64,000 bases of DNA from Saprospiraceae bacterium (GTDB lineage: Bacteria; Bacteroidota; Bacteroidia; Chitinophagales; Saprospiraceae). Positions 26,556 through 36,299 of the stretch are shown here, in pieces. Position 1 is the stretch's first letter. Every line of letters starts with the position of its first letter. Where the stretch lies: positions 903,001 to 967,000 of the forward strand of contig JADJGA010000012.1 of assembly GCA_016708265.1 (NCBI GenBank). The letters are read 5' to 3'. The position numbers and the translations under genes were made by a program. The notes beneath the pieces are model-generated. The model was not told the origin of the DNA and searched no databases. It saw only the letters and a list, made by a program, of their open reading frames with translations.

Positions 26556-28682
26556 ATGACAAAAATTGATCGATTTTATTATGACAATGATATCGTGCGC
26601 AAGTTTGCAATAGCATCGATATTATTTGCGGTCGTAGGACTTTTAGTTGGTATCATTATAGCTTGTCAGTTATTTTATCCTGACCTGAATCTGAATATAC
26701 CATGGCTGACTTTTGGAAGACTTCGACCTCTGCACACAAATGCTGTGATATTTGCATTTGTAGGAAATGGTATTTTTACCGGGGTTTATTATTCTACTCA
26801 GAGGCTTGTCAAGGCCAGAATGTATAGTAAATTGCTGAGTAATATTCACTTCTGGGGATGGCAGCTTATTATTGTAGCTGCAGCCATAACCTTACCACTT
26901 GGACTCACAAGTTCACATGAATATGCTGAATTGGAATGGCCTATTGACCTGGCTATTGCTGTTGTATGGGTCGCATTTGGAATTAATTTGATTATGACTT
27001 TGTTGAAGCGAAGAGAAAGTCATATTTATGTGGCCATCTGGTTTTATATTGCTGGATGGATAGCAATTACAATGCTTCATATTGGCAATAACCTTGAGAT
27101 CCCGGTTTCATTATTTAAGAGTATTCCTGTTTTTGCCGGTGTTCATGATGCATTGATCCAATGGTGGTATGGTCATAATGCCGTGGCATTTTTCCTTACA
27201 ACACCATATCTTGGATTGATGTATTATTTTGTGCCAAAAGCTGCTAACAGGCCTGTATATTCTTATAAATTGTCCATCATACATTTCTGGACACTCATAT
27301 TTATTTATATTTGGGCAGGTCCACACCATCTTTTATACTCAGCATTACCTGACTGGGCTCAGTCTTTAGGCACTGTTATGTCACTTATGCTGATTGCACC
27401 ATCCTGGGGAGGTATGCTTAATGGTTTGCTGACACTTAGAGGTGCCTGGGACAAAGTAAGACAAGATCCTGTTCTGAAATTCTTTGTTGTTGCTATCACT
27501 GCATATGGTATGTCAACATTTGAAGGTCCAATGATGTCAATAAAGTCTGTTAATGCAATCACTCACTTCACTGACTGGACAATCGCACATGTGCATGTTG
27601 GAGCTTTGGGCTGGAATGGAATGCTGACATTTGGAATGTTTTATTTCCTTTTCCCAAGATTATATAATACAAAATTGTATTCAATAAAGCTTGCTGAATG
27701 GCATTTCTGGCTGGCAACTATAGGAATTATTGTTTATGCAACTCCTATGTATTGGTCCGGAATTACTCAACAATTGAGCTGGAAGCAATTCAATCCTGAT
27801 GGAACCCTGATGTATGGTAATTTTCTTGACACAGTTACGCAGTTGATCCCAATGTACGTCATAAGAGCAATTGGTGGTACACTATATTTTATAGGTTTGT
27901 TATTGGCTGTCTTTAATTTATGGAAAACAGCTGCTTCAGGTAAATTCGCAAAGAACGAAGAAGCTGAAGCACCTGCTCTTGAAAAAGTGCATCATGAAAA
28001 CAGGGGACACAGATGGATTGAAAGCAGAATAGGTGCTTTTTATTTTTGGACTTTTGTGGCTGTTTTAATTGGAGGAATGGTGCAAATTATTCCTACAATA
28101 TTAGTGAAATCAAATGTTCCGACAATAACCTCGGTTCAACCATATACACCACTTGAAATTGAAGGAAGGGATATTTATATCAGAGAAGGATGTGTTAACT
28201 GTCATTCGCAGCTAGTAAGGCCTTTCAGGTCTGAAACAGCCAGATACGGTCAATATTCCAAAGCAGGGGAATACATCTATGACCGACCATTCCTCTGGGG
28301 TTCAAAAAGAACCGGTTTAGATTTACACAGAGTTGGAGGAAAGTATCCCAGCAAATGGCATTATGACCATATGTTTGACCCGAGAAGTACATCACCAGGA
28401 TCGATAATGCCAAGATACCCTTGGCTGCAGGAGAATGATCTTTCTTATGATAAGCTTGAAAGAAAGATTAATGTTCTGAGAATGCTGGGTACACCATATG
28501 CAGATGGATTTGAAACGAAAGCAGCTGATATTGCTAAAGAACAGGCAAAGGCTATTGCTACGGATTTGAAAAATAACGGAGTTAAGCTTGAAGGACTTGA
28601 GAATAAGGAGATTGTTGCAATGATTGCATATCTTCAGAGATTAGGAACTGATATTAAGAAATCTGAAACAACACCAAATTAA
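26556..28682 (+). CDS. ccoN: cbb3 cytochrome c oxidase, fused subunits I and II (CcoNO)
   Basis: A 708-aa fusion. Residues 1-460 are the 12-helix haem-copper subunit CcoN, with RLRPLHTNAVIFAF (haem His), QWWYGHNAVAFFL (Cu-B His region), GPHHLLYSALPDW and AHVHVGALGWNG. From ~495 it continues as membrane-anchored CcoO with one c-type haem site, CVNCH, and the PFRSETARYG...MPRYPWL signature. The fusion is common in Bacteroidota; other bacteria use two genes. High-affinity terminal oxidase for low oxygen. Its TAA overlaps the ATG of ccoQ by one base. Confidence 0.95.
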   Translation: MTKIDRFYYDNDIVRKFAIASILFAVVGLLVGIIIACQLFYPDLNLNIPWLTFGRLRPLHTNAVIFAFVGNGIFTGVYYSTQRLVKARMYSKLLSNIHFWGWQLIIVAAAITLPLGLTSSHEYAELEWPIDLAIAVVWVAFGINLIMTLLKRRESHIYVAIWFYIAGWIAITMLHIGNNLEIPVSLFKSIPVFAGVHDALIQWWYGHNAVAFFLTTPYLGLMYYFVPKAANRPVYSYKLSIIHFWTLIFIYIWAGPHHLLYSALPDWAQSLGTVMSLMLIAPSWGGMLNGLLTLRGAWDKVRQDPVLKFFVVAITAYGMSTFEGPMMSIKSVNAITHFTDWTIAHVHVGALGWNGMLTFGMFYFLFPRLYNTKLYSIKLAEWHFWLATIGIIVYATPMYWSGITQQLSWKQFNPDGTLMYGNFLDTVTQLIPMYVIRAIGGTLYFIGLLLAVFNLWKTAASGKFAKNEEAEAPALEKVHHENRGHRWIESRIGAFYFWTFVAVLIGGMVQIIPTILVKSNVPTITSVQPYTPLEIEGRDIYIREGCVNCHSQLVRPFRSETARYGQYSKAGEYIYDRPFLWGSKRTGLDLHRVGGKYPSKWHYDHMFDPRSTSPGSIMPRYPWLQENDLSYDKLERKINVLRMLGTPYADGFETKAADIAKEQAKAIATDLKNNGVKLEGLENKEIVAMIAYLQRLGTDIKKSETTPN

Positions 28683-28870
28683 TGTTAGACAGAGTAAAAT
28701 ATATAATCAGTTCTGATGGTATGAATAATTTAGGAATTGCTCTTATGATATTCTTTTTTGTATTATTAATTGCTATTTTTATTGTAACACTAAAGAGAAA
28801 AAAATCATATGATGATTACGATGCCAGATTGCCATTGGAAGAAGATGATTATATTGAGACTAAGAATTGA
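28682..28870 (+). CDS. ccoQ: Small cbb3 subunit, CcoQ-like
   Basis: A 62-aa protein with a single membrane helix (LGIALMIFFFVLLIAIFIVTLKR) and an acidic C-terminal tail. Position between ccoNO and ccoP and size fit CcoQ, which stabilises the complex. Sequence similarity alone is weak in this family; the call rests mainly on context and topology. The ATG overlaps the ccoNO stop. Confidence 0.78.
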   Translation: MLDRVKYIISSDGMNNLGIALMIFFFVLLIAIFIVTLKRKKSYDDYDARLPLEEDDYIETKN

Positions 28871-28896
28871 TTTTTAACAAAAAAAAATAAAATCCT

Positions 28897-29499
28897 ATGT
28901 GGAAAAAATTAATGCAAATTCTTACCAAATCCACCCCTGTTGAAAAGGAGGAGGATGTAATGCTGGATCACAATTATGACGGAATTAAAGAACTCGACAA
29001 TGTTCTCCCTCCATGGTGGTTGTGGTTGTTTTATTTTACAATTCTTTTTGCTGTCATTTATCTGATCAGATATCATGTTACAGGAGACTGGACATCAGAT
29101 AAAGAATATGCTGAAGAAATGGCGATTGCAAAAGTTGATGTTGATGAATATCTGAAAAAATCAGGCTTGAATATCGATGCATCTACTGTTGTACTTAAAG
29201 ATGATGCTGCTACACTTGATGCTGGTTTACAGATTTTTACCAAGAATTGTATACCTTGTCACAGGCCAGACGGTGGAGGATTGGTTGGACCAAATCTTAC
29301 TGATAATAAATGGATACATGGTGGTGAAATTAACAACCTGTTTACAACAATTTCTAATGGAGTTCCTGAAAAGGGAATGCAGACCTGGAAAGGTACATTG
29401 TCAGCGCAACAGATTCAGCAGGTTGCAAGCTACATTCTGGTTAAGCTGAAAGGTACAAATCCTCAAAATCCTTTTGCATATCCGGGAGATCCTAAATAA
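28897..29499 (+). CDS. ccoP: cbb3 oxidase subunit CcoP, mono-haem form
   Basis: A 200-aa protein. An N-terminal segment DNVLPPWWLWLFYFTILFAV is the CcoP membrane-anchor signature, followed by one cytochrome c domain with CIPCH and the Met-ligand region GVPEKGMQTWKG. Proteobacterial CcoP carries two c haems (~300 aa); this one has only one, as seen in other Bacteroidota. It passes electrons from periplasmic cytochromes to CcoO. Followed by a strong terminator. Confidence 0.9.
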   Translation: MWKKLMQILTKSTPVEKEEDVMLDHNYDGIKELDNVLPPWWLWLFYFTILFAVIYLIRYHVTGDWTSDKEYAEEMAIAKVDVDEYLKKSGLNIDASTVVLKDDAATLDAGLQIFTKNCIPCHRPDGGGLVGPNLTDNKWIHGGEINNLFTTISNGVPEKGMQTWKGTLSAQQIQQVASYILVKLKGTNPQNPFAYPGDPK

Positions 29500-29526
29500 A
29501 GCTTAGATACTTTCTAAATTGAAAAG

Positions 29527-29567
29527 AAAAAGGCTGTGCCATTGAAATATGGTTCAGCCTTTTTTTA
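29527..29567 (+). terminator. Terminator between ccoP and ccoG
   Basis: AAAAAGGCTG/CAGCCTTTTT stem extended by a GCCAT/ATGGT inner stem, then T7. It separates structural from assembly genes and may give reduced read-through into ccoG. Confidence 0.8.
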
Positions 29568-29604
29568 ATTTTATAAATTGTTTTAATATATAAAATAAAT
29601 TAAA

Positions 29605-31026
29605 ATGACAATGAATCAGGAAAATGACGTAAACTTCAGAGACAGGATTACAACTGTTGATGATAAAGGTAAAAGAAAGTGGATTAATCCAAAAAAACCT
29701 AAAGGACCGTGGTATAGTAAAAGAATAATTGTAAGTTATATTTTCCTGTTGCTCCTTTTTGTCCTTCCATTTCTCAAGTATAAAGGAGAGCCATTATTTT
29801 TGTTGAATATAATTGAACGGAAGTTTATTATTTTAGGTGTTGTATTTACACCGCAGGATACACACTTATTTGCAATTGCGATGATCCTTTTCCTCGTTTT
29901 TATAGTTTTTTTCACTTTTGTTTTTGGCCGGCTTTTCTGTGGTTGGGTTTGTCCTCAGACAGTTTTTATGGAAATGGTTTTTCGTAGGATTGAATATGCA
30001 ATTGAGGGTGATGCTCCTGCTCAGGTTAAACTAAATAATTCTCCATGGCACGGAAATAAAATATTGAAAAAAACACTAAAACATGTTATTTTTATTGTTT
30101 TATCAGTGATTTTCATATGTTTATTGCTTTCATTGGTAGTAGGAATTGATTCGATTTTTAATGCATTTATTGATCCATCCGACCATAAAGGTTTGTTGAC
30201 TTTTATGGTCGTACTATCGGTTATGTTCTATTATATTTTTGCTTTTTTCCGTGAGCAAGTTTGTACAAATGTATGCCCTTATGGAAGGTTACAGGGTGTT
30301 TTACTTGTTGATAATTCAATTGTGGTTCATTATGACTTTGTCAGAGGTGAGAAAAGAGGGACTATTAAGGAAAGGAATTCAGCTGATAACAAAGATGTTA
30401 ACTTCGGTGATTGCATAGATTGTGATATGTGTGTGAAAGTTTGTCCTACCGGGATTGATATCCGAAATGGTACTCAGCTTGAATGTATAAACTGTACAGC
30501 TTGTATTGATGCATGTAATGATGTAATGTTGAAAATGGAGAAACCAAAAGGATTGATCAGATATTCTTCAGAAGTAAGTATTAAAGAAAGAAAACCCTTT
30601 AAACTTTCAAAGAGAGGGTATGCATATATAGGGGTATTGACTGTTTTACTTAGTATTTTTGTATTTGTTGCATCAAAAAGAGTAGATCTTGAAGCAATTA
30701 TATTGAAATCTCCTGGAATGACATACATTTATCCGCAGGATGACTCTACAAAGATCATGAATTTTTATGAATTCAAACTCATTAATAAGACTTCAGGAGA
30801 AATCAAAAATGTGGAAATAAAAATTAAAAATTTCGATAATGCTATTCTTCAGGTAAATCCTGGAAAGTTTGATGTAATTGAAGAATTTAAACTGGCAAAG
30901 GGCAATATGTTGCTAACTATACCTGTAGCTTCGATGAAAGGATACAAAACACCAGTTGTTTTTGAGGTTTATTCTGACGGAGAGCTTATTGATGAAGCAG
31001 AATCGACATTTTTGGGACCTCATTAA
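29605..31026 (+). CDS. ccoG: cbb3 accessory iron-sulfur protein CcoG (FixG/RdxA)
   Basis: A 473-aa membrane protein. Several helices (~35-60, 85-110, 155-180, 195-215) carry FCGWVCPQ and CTNVCPYGRLQ. A double 4Fe-4S ferredoxin module follows, with CIDCDMCVKVCPTG and CINCTACIDACN (~265-310). A helix and a periplasmic Ig-like domain close the protein. CcoG is a copper-reducing factor required for cbb3 maturation. Lies after the terminator at 29527-29567 and before ccoH. Confidence 0.92.
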   Translation: MTMNQENDVNFRDRITTVDDKGKRKWINPKKPKGPWYSKRIIVSYIFLLLLFVLPFLKYKGEPLFLLNIIERKFIILGVVFTPQDTHLFAIAMILFLVFIVFFTFVFGRLFCGWVCPQTVFMEMVFRRIEYAIEGDAPAQVKLNNSPWHGNKILKKTLKHVIFIVLSVIFICLLLSLVVGIDSIFNAFIDPSDHKGLLTFMVVLSVMFYYIFAFFREQVCTNVCPYGRLQGVLLVDNSIVVHYDFVRGEKRGTIKERNSADNKDVNFGDCIDCDMCVKVCPTGIDIRNGTQLECINCTACIDACNDVMLKMEKPKGLIRYSSEVSIKERKPFKLSKRGYAYIGVLTVLLSIFVFVASKRVDLEAIILKSPGMTYIYPQDDSTKIMNFYEFKLINKTSGEIKNVEIKIKNFDNAILQVNPGKFDVIEEFKLAKGNMLLTIPVASMKGYKTPVVFEVYSDGELIDEAESTFLGPH

Positions 31027-31182
31027 AAAATAACTTCTATAAATTGTCACACCTGGTTTTGAGTTGTTAAGTCAAAATCAGGTAACCAAGATAATTCAGA
31101 ATATTTTGTTAGTTTTGTAAAATTTATTCAATATAAATTATTAGCATTTGACTTATTTTGTATTTAACTTTTTTAATTATTC

Positions 31183-31641
31183 ATGATTATGAAATTCAGA
31201 TTCCACTGGGGATGGGCAATTGGCATGTTTTATACTTTTTTTGTTATTGCAATGGTCTATATGGTTTTTTATTCAAAAACTGTTGATCATACTCTTGAGA
31301 GAGATAACTATTACGACTATGATATCGGATATGAAAAATTGATTGGAGAAAAAATGAGGAATTCTAATTCACTCTCCAATAAAGTCAGAATTGAGTATGA
31401 AGAAGCCGGCAAATCTGTAAACATTTTTTTTCCTAAAGAATTTAATGGTATTTCCGGAGAGATTTGGTTTTACCGTGTCAATAATCAAAAACTGGATTTG
31501 AAAATACCTGTCAGCCCTGATAGCTTGCATGTTCAAAAGATAGATGTTTCTGATTTTGCAGGAGGTAAATGGAAGGTTAGTGTTGACTGGCAGTCATTGG
31601 GAAAGAATTATCTTGATTCAAATAATTTTTACTTCAAATAA
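31183..31641 (+). CDS. ccoH: FixH/CcoH family protein
   Basis: A 152-aa protein with an N-terminal membrane helix (WAIGMFYTFFVIAMVYMVFY) preceded by FHWGW and followed by TLERDNYYDYDIGYEKLI, the FixH signature. The C-terminal domain is Ig-like and periplasmic. CcoH stays bound to the assembling cbb3 complex. 156 bp after ccoG and 9 bp before the TauE/SafE-like gene. Confidence 0.85.
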   Translation: MIMKFRFHWGWAIGMFYTFFVIAMVYMVFYSKTVDHTLERDNYYDYDIGYEKLIGEKMRNSNSLSNKVRIEYEEAGKSVNIFFPKEFNGISGEIWFYRVNNQKLDLKIPVSPDSLHVQKIDVSDFAGGKWKVSVDWQSLGKNYLDSNNFYFK

Positions 31642-31650
31642 GTTTACGAG

Positions 31651-32376
31651 ATGTTTTTATGGACAGCCTTTTTAATGGGTCTTGTAGGCAGTATGCATTG
31701 TGCCGGAATGTGTGGTCCTATTGCTGTCTCTTTACCGTACAGGATAGGGATGCAGGCAAAAGAAGAAACATTTTTGAAAATTCTGACTTACAATCTGGGA
31801 AGAATCATGACTTATGCATTGATGGGTTTAGTTTTTGGAATGATTGGGAAGAGTTTTTTTACAATGGGAATTCAAAAATGGGTATTGATTAGTCTTGCCA
31901 TAGTATTGATAATAATTGCTTTATTTTCAATTGATATTGAATACCAGTCTTTAAAAATACCGGGATTTAAAAAATTCAATGCTTTTATAAAAGAAAGCTT
32001 GTCATTGTCAATGAAAAATCCTTCAGTTCTATCTTTTTTGTATGTTGGCATTCTAAATGGATTTTTACCTTGTGGCCTTGTATATATGGCTATTATGGCT
32101 GCAATTACAGTCGGATCAGTTTTTCATGGAATTTTATATATGATTTTATTTGGATTTGGCACTTTGCCGATGATGATGGCTCTTGGATTTGGCGGCAATC
32201 TTGTAAGTGCCAGATTCAGGACTTTTTTAAGAAAGTTGTATCCTGTGTTTATGATTGCATTTGCAGTATTATTTTTGATGCGGGCTTTTAAATTCGGACA
32301 TTTATCCAGTGATTTTGATTTCTGGTTCCATGAACTGGAAAGTTCATCTCCTGATAATCCACCATGTTGTAAATAA
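31651..32376 (+). CDS. TauE/SafE (DsbD-transmembrane-like) membrane protein of the cbb3 cluster
   Basis: A 241-aa protein with six predicted helices. The first carries GLVGSMHCAGMCGP, a Cys-x3-Cys pair plus His, and the fourth has NGFLPCGLVYMA, repeating the Pro-Cys-Gly theme of DsbD-type transporters. This family ends many cbb3 clusters and is thought to handle copper or reductant for oxidase assembly; that is an inference from context. The C-terminus ends PPCCK, another possible metal site. Nine bp after ccoH, so same operon. Confidence 0.82.
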   Translation: MFLWTAFLMGLVGSMHCAGMCGPIAVSLPYRIGMQAKEETFLKILTYNLGRIMTYALMGLVFGMIGKSFFTMGIQKWVLISLAIVLIIIALFSIDIEYQSLKIPGFKKFNAFIKESLSLSMKNPSVLSFLYVGILNGFLPCGLVYMAIMAAITVGSVFHGILYMILFGFGTLPMMMALGFGGNLVSARFRTFLRKLYPVFMIAFAVLFLMRAFKFGHLSSDFDFWFHELESSSPDNPPCCK

Positions 32377-32454
32377 TCAAAACTTTAAATTTACTTATCT
32401 TATAAGGTTTTAAACTTTCGATATTTTAATCAACAAAGATAATTCCAAACCAAA

Positions 32455-33438
32455 TCAATCCAGAGCCTGATTTTCTACCGATGCTTTTTCAACAAAATGC
32501 TGATATTCTTCAGGAGTCATTCCATCGTAAACATAGTCAATCGGATTTACCTGTTTTCCTTTGTAAATTACTTCATAATGACAATGGGGAGCTGTTGAAG
32601 TCCCTGTATTTCCTATCAAACCAATAGTTTGTCCTCTTTTTATTTTTTGGCCGGGCCTAACCATTGTTTTTGATAAATGGGCATATAAAGTTTTATATCC
32701 ATATCCATGGTCAATTAATATATGTTTTCCATAGCCACCCCTTTTATTCACTACTTCACGTACTACACCGTTTCCTGTAGCCTGTATAGGTGTTCCTGCC
32801 GATGCTGTGAAATCCAATCCTTTATGAAACTTTCTGATTTTAAAGATAGGGTGAGTTCTCCAGCCATATCCTGAAAGGTAAGCCATTCTGCTCCTGAGTT
32901 TGTCTTCTCTGACTGGTTTTATTGAAGGAACGGCTGCAAGTTTATTAGCCCTGACTCTGGCAAGCCTTTCCAGAGTATCAAGGGAACCATTTTGCATGTC
33001 AACTTTTCTTTTTAGCAATTCAATCCTTTCCAGAGATTCCTTTATCATCGTGGAGGAATTGTTGAAACTCATGTAATTCTTATATTTTTTGGTTCCGCCA
33101 ACTCCTGTATTCCATAGATTTTCATCCATCGGATCAATTCCCAGAATTACCCTGTGCACATTTGCATCACGTTCCTGTAATTTGTCTATTGATTTGTTCA
33201 GACTGGTTATATCCATAGTTATGGCTTCAAGGTCATAGTTGACTTTGTCAAATTTTTCCTGAAGTTTTTTTTCTTTAGGTGTTGTAATATAATCAGTTGA
33301 TATCAAAAGTAAAAGAACAGCAGTAAATAATACAGCTGTTCCAAATCCGAAGACTTTAAGGATCTTATCTTTCAATGAGATCTTTTCTTCAACGAAAGAC
33401 AAAGTCTTTGGGTTATAAAAATATTTCTTTCTTTCCAT
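32455..33438 (-). CDS. M23 family peptidoglycan endopeptidase (membrane-anchored)
   Basis: A 327-aa protein: one helix at ~32-48, a coiled coil at ~55-180, then a complete LytM domain. Zinc-binding residues are intact, with FHKGLDF (H-x3-D) and the catalytic APHCHYEV (H-x-H), preceded by the family's YLSGYGWRTHPI. It should cut peptide cross-links in the cell wall. Divergent from alaS. Architecture as in many Bacteroidota M23 proteins. Confidence 0.9.
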   Translation of the reverse strand: MERKKYFYNPKTLSFVEEKISLKDKILKVFGFGTAVLFTAVLLLLISTDYITTPKEKKLQEKFDKVNYDLEAITMDITSLNKSIDKLQERDANVHRVILGIDPMDENLWNTGVGGTKKYKNYMSFNNSSTMIKESLERIELLKRKVDMQNGSLDTLERLARVRANKLAAVPSIKPVREDKLRSRMAYLSGYGWRTHPIFKIRKFHKGLDFTASAGTPIQATGNGVVREVVNKRGGYGKHILIDHGYGYKTLYAHLSKTMVRPGQKIKRGQTIGLIGNTGTSTAPHCHYEVIYKGKQVNPIDYVYDGMTPEEYQHFVEKASVENQALD

Positions 33439-33671
33439 ACACTTTTATTTGTAATCCTGATGGATTATAATACTTTTGCAAGATTATTAAGAAATGCTCA
33501 TGGATGGGGGATTATCCGTTGCAAAAATAAGCGTTATTTTTTAATAATCAAATTTTTAACATAATAAATTAATTTTTATTATATTTTATTTTTTTTCATA
33601 TATAAGAATTTAATTAATATTCTTATAGTTGTATATTAAAGAGAAGTGAATTGTTAATTAAAAACAACAGG

Positions 33672-36293
33672 ATGAATTCTAAAGATATAAGAAGAAATTT
33701 TTTAGATTTTTTTGAGAGTAAGCAGCATAAAATAGTACCATCAGCTCCATTGATCAATAAAAATGACCCTACTTTGATGTTTGTCAATGCTGGAATGAAC
33801 CAGTTCAAGGATTATTTTCTGGGAAATTCAAAACCCGAATACAAGCGAATTGCAGATACACAAAAATGCCTCAGAGTTTCAGGTAAGCATAATGACCTTG
33901 AAGATGTTGGCCTGGATTCATACCATCATACCTTATTTGAAATGCTTGGAAACTGGTCTTTTGGAGATTATTTCAAAAAGGAAGCTATACAATGGGCATG
34001 GGAATTACTAACTGAAGTTTACAAAATCGATAAAGAAAGGATTTATGTAACTGTTTTTGGTGGAGATGCCAAAGATGGACTTTCACGTGACGATGAAGCT
34101 GCTGACTACTGGAGTTTGTATGTTGAAAAAGACAGAATTCTTAATTTCGGTAAAAAAGATAATTTCTGGGAGATGGGCGAAACAGGTCCCTGCGGACCAT
34201 GCTCAGAAATCCATGTTGACCTGAGAGATGATGAAGAAAGAAGATCAGTATCAGGGAAAGATCTTGTAAATATGGACAATCCTCAGGTAATTGAGATTTG
34301 GAACAATGTATTTATTCAGTTTAACCGAAAAGCAGGAGGTGAACTTGAAACCCTTCCTGACAGACATGTTGATACAGGAATGGGCTTTGAAAGACTTACA
34401 ATGGTCCTACAGAATAAAAAGTCAAATTATGAAACTGATATATTTTCGGGATTAATAGATTTTATAAGCAAGGAGACCGGTGTTAAATATACCAATATAT
34501 ACAATATAGAAGCTAAGAGTGATGTGGCTATCAGAGTAATGGCAGATCATATCAGAGCAGTAGCTTTCAGCATAGCTGACGGGGAAATGCCGGGAAATAC
34601 AGGTGCAGGTTATGTGATCAGGAGGATACTTAGAAGGGCTGTCAGGTATTATTATTCTTTTTTAAACAGATCCGAACCAATACTTTACTTATTGATAGAT
34701 ATACTTGCAGATTATTTTGATGATATTTTTCCTGAATTGAAAATGCAAAGGGATTTTATAAAGAATGTTGTAAAAGAAGAAGAAAAATCGTTCTTGCTTA
34801 CTTTAGAGCATGGACTCAGAAGAATGGATACTATTAATGCTGTTGATGGGGTTATCACCGGTAGTGATGCTTTTGAACTTTATGATACCTATGGATTTCC
34901 TATAGACCTAATAAGGCTTATCGCCAGGGAAAAACAATTGGAAGTTGATGATAAAGGCTTTGACTTAGCTTTGCAGGAACAAAAAATGAGATCAAAACTT
35001 GACGCTAAGGTTGAAAGAGGAGATTGGGTTCAGGTCAGAGAAGATAAAGAGATTGCTTTTGTCGGATATGATAATCAGGTAGTTAAGGATACATCAGTAG
35101 TAAAATACAGAAGTATAGTAGTAAAAGACAGGAAATTATATCAGCTGGTCCTTCAGAAAACGCCTTTTTATGCGGAGGGTGGGGGCCAGGTTGGAGATTC
35201 CGGATATATCATATCAGGCAACGAAAAGCTTGAGGTTATAAATACTGAAAGAGAAAATGAGCTGATCGTGCATATACTCGAAAAATTACCGGATAATATT
35301 TCAGGTACCATGGAAGCCATAGTTGATATTGAAAGAAGGAAGCTTATTGAGAACAATCACTCTGCAACTCATCTTTTGCAGGCAGCATTGAGAAAAGTTT
35401 TGGGAAATCATATTCAGCAAAGAGGATCACTTGTAAATGAAAAGTATTTAAGATTTGATTTCAGCCATTTTAAAAGAATGTCAGATGATGAGATAAGACA
35501 GGTTGAGAATATAGTAAATTCAAAGATCAGGCAAAATATTGGCAGGATAGAAAACAGGGAGCTTGAAATTGAGGAGGCTAAAAAAGCCGGTGCTATGATG
35601 ATATTTGGTGAAAAATATGGTAAGACTGTCAGAATGATAAGCTTCGGTGAAGATTATTCTATAGAGTTATGTGGCGGATGCCATGTCCGTAATACAGGGC
35701 AGATAGGATTGTTTAAAATTGTAAGCGAAAGTGCCATTGCTGCCGGTGTGAGACGAATTGAGGCTTTCACGGCCTTTGAAGCGGAAAAATACATAAATAG
35801 TGAATTGGATGAATTAAAAGAAGTAAAATCCCTGTATAAAAATCCACAGAATCTTAAGAAAAGCATTGAAGAGACCCTTAATGAAATAAAAATTCTCAGG
35901 AAAGAACTCGAAGTGTTAAAGACAGGTAAAGCATCTTCACTGAAGGAAGAACTTAAAAATAGTATAGAGCTTATTAACGGGATCAGGGTGATAAGAAAAC
36001 AGCTGGAACTGGATGACAGCAAGACAATTAAAACTCTGTCTTATAATCTGGAGGAAGAAATCAGGGATGTAATGATATTATTTGGATTTATTGCAAATGA
36101 AAAACCTCAATTGATGCTTACTGTCAGCAATAGCCTGACAGAAAAAGGAGTAAATGCCGGAACATTGATCAGGGAAATTGCAAAGGAAATTAAAGGTGGA
36201 GGTGGAGGTCAGGCATTTTTTGCAACAGCAGGTGGTACTGATATTAAAGGAATTCATGTAGCTTTAGAAAAAATTGAACATTTAATTAAATAA
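33672..36293 (+). CDS. alaS: Alanyl-tRNA synthetase
   Basis: 873 aa from the ATG at 33672 (MNSKDIRRNFLDFFES); a TTG seven codons earlier is rejected. The class II core is at 1-240 (ETGPCGPCSEIH, HVDTGMGFERL). The editing domain contains HSATHLLQAALRKVLG and the zinc-site CGGCH. The C-terminal DHHA1 domain contains KGGGGGQAFFATAGG. Complete and of usual length. Seven bp before the M1 aminopeptidase gene, so probably co-transcribed. Confidence 0.97.
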   Translation: MNSKDIRRNFLDFFESKQHKIVPSAPLINKNDPTLMFVNAGMNQFKDYFLGNSKPEYKRIADTQKCLRVSGKHNDLEDVGLDSYHHTLFEMLGNWSFGDYFKKEAIQWAWELLTEVYKIDKERIYVTVFGGDAKDGLSRDDEAADYWSLYVEKDRILNFGKKDNFWEMGETGPCGPCSEIHVDLRDDEERRSVSGKDLVNMDNPQVIEIWNNVFIQFNRKAGGELETLPDRHVDTGMGFERLTMVLQNKKSNYETDIFSGLIDFISKETGVKYTNIYNIEAKSDVAIRVMADHIRAVAFSIADGEMPGNTGAGYVIRRILRRAVRYYYSFLNRSEPILYLLIDILADYFDDIFPELKMQRDFIKNVVKEEEKSFLLTLEHGLRRMDTINAVDGVITGSDAFELYDTYGFPIDLIRLIAREKQLEVDDKGFDLALQEQKMRSKLDAKVERGDWVQVREDKEIAFVGYDNQVVKDTSVVKYRSIVVKDRKLYQLVLQKTPFYAEGGGQVGDSGYIISGNEKLEVINTERENELIVHILEKLPDNISGTMEAIVDIERRKLIENNHSATHLLQAALRKVLGNHIQQRGSLVNEKYLRFDFSHFKRMSDDEIRQVENIVNSKIRQNIGRIENRELEIEEAKKAGAMMIFGEKYGKTVRMISFGEDYSIELCGGCHVRNTGQIGLFKIVSESAIAAGVRRIEAFTAFEAEKYINSELDELKEVKSLYKNPQNLKKSIEETLNEIKILRKELEVLKTGKASSLKEELKNSIELINGIRVIRKQLELDDSKTIKTLSYNLEEEIRDVMILFGFIANEKPQLMLTVSNSLTEKGVNAGTLIREIAKEIKGGGGGQAFFATAGGTDIKGIHVALEKIEHLIK

Positions 36294-36299
36294 GAATAT

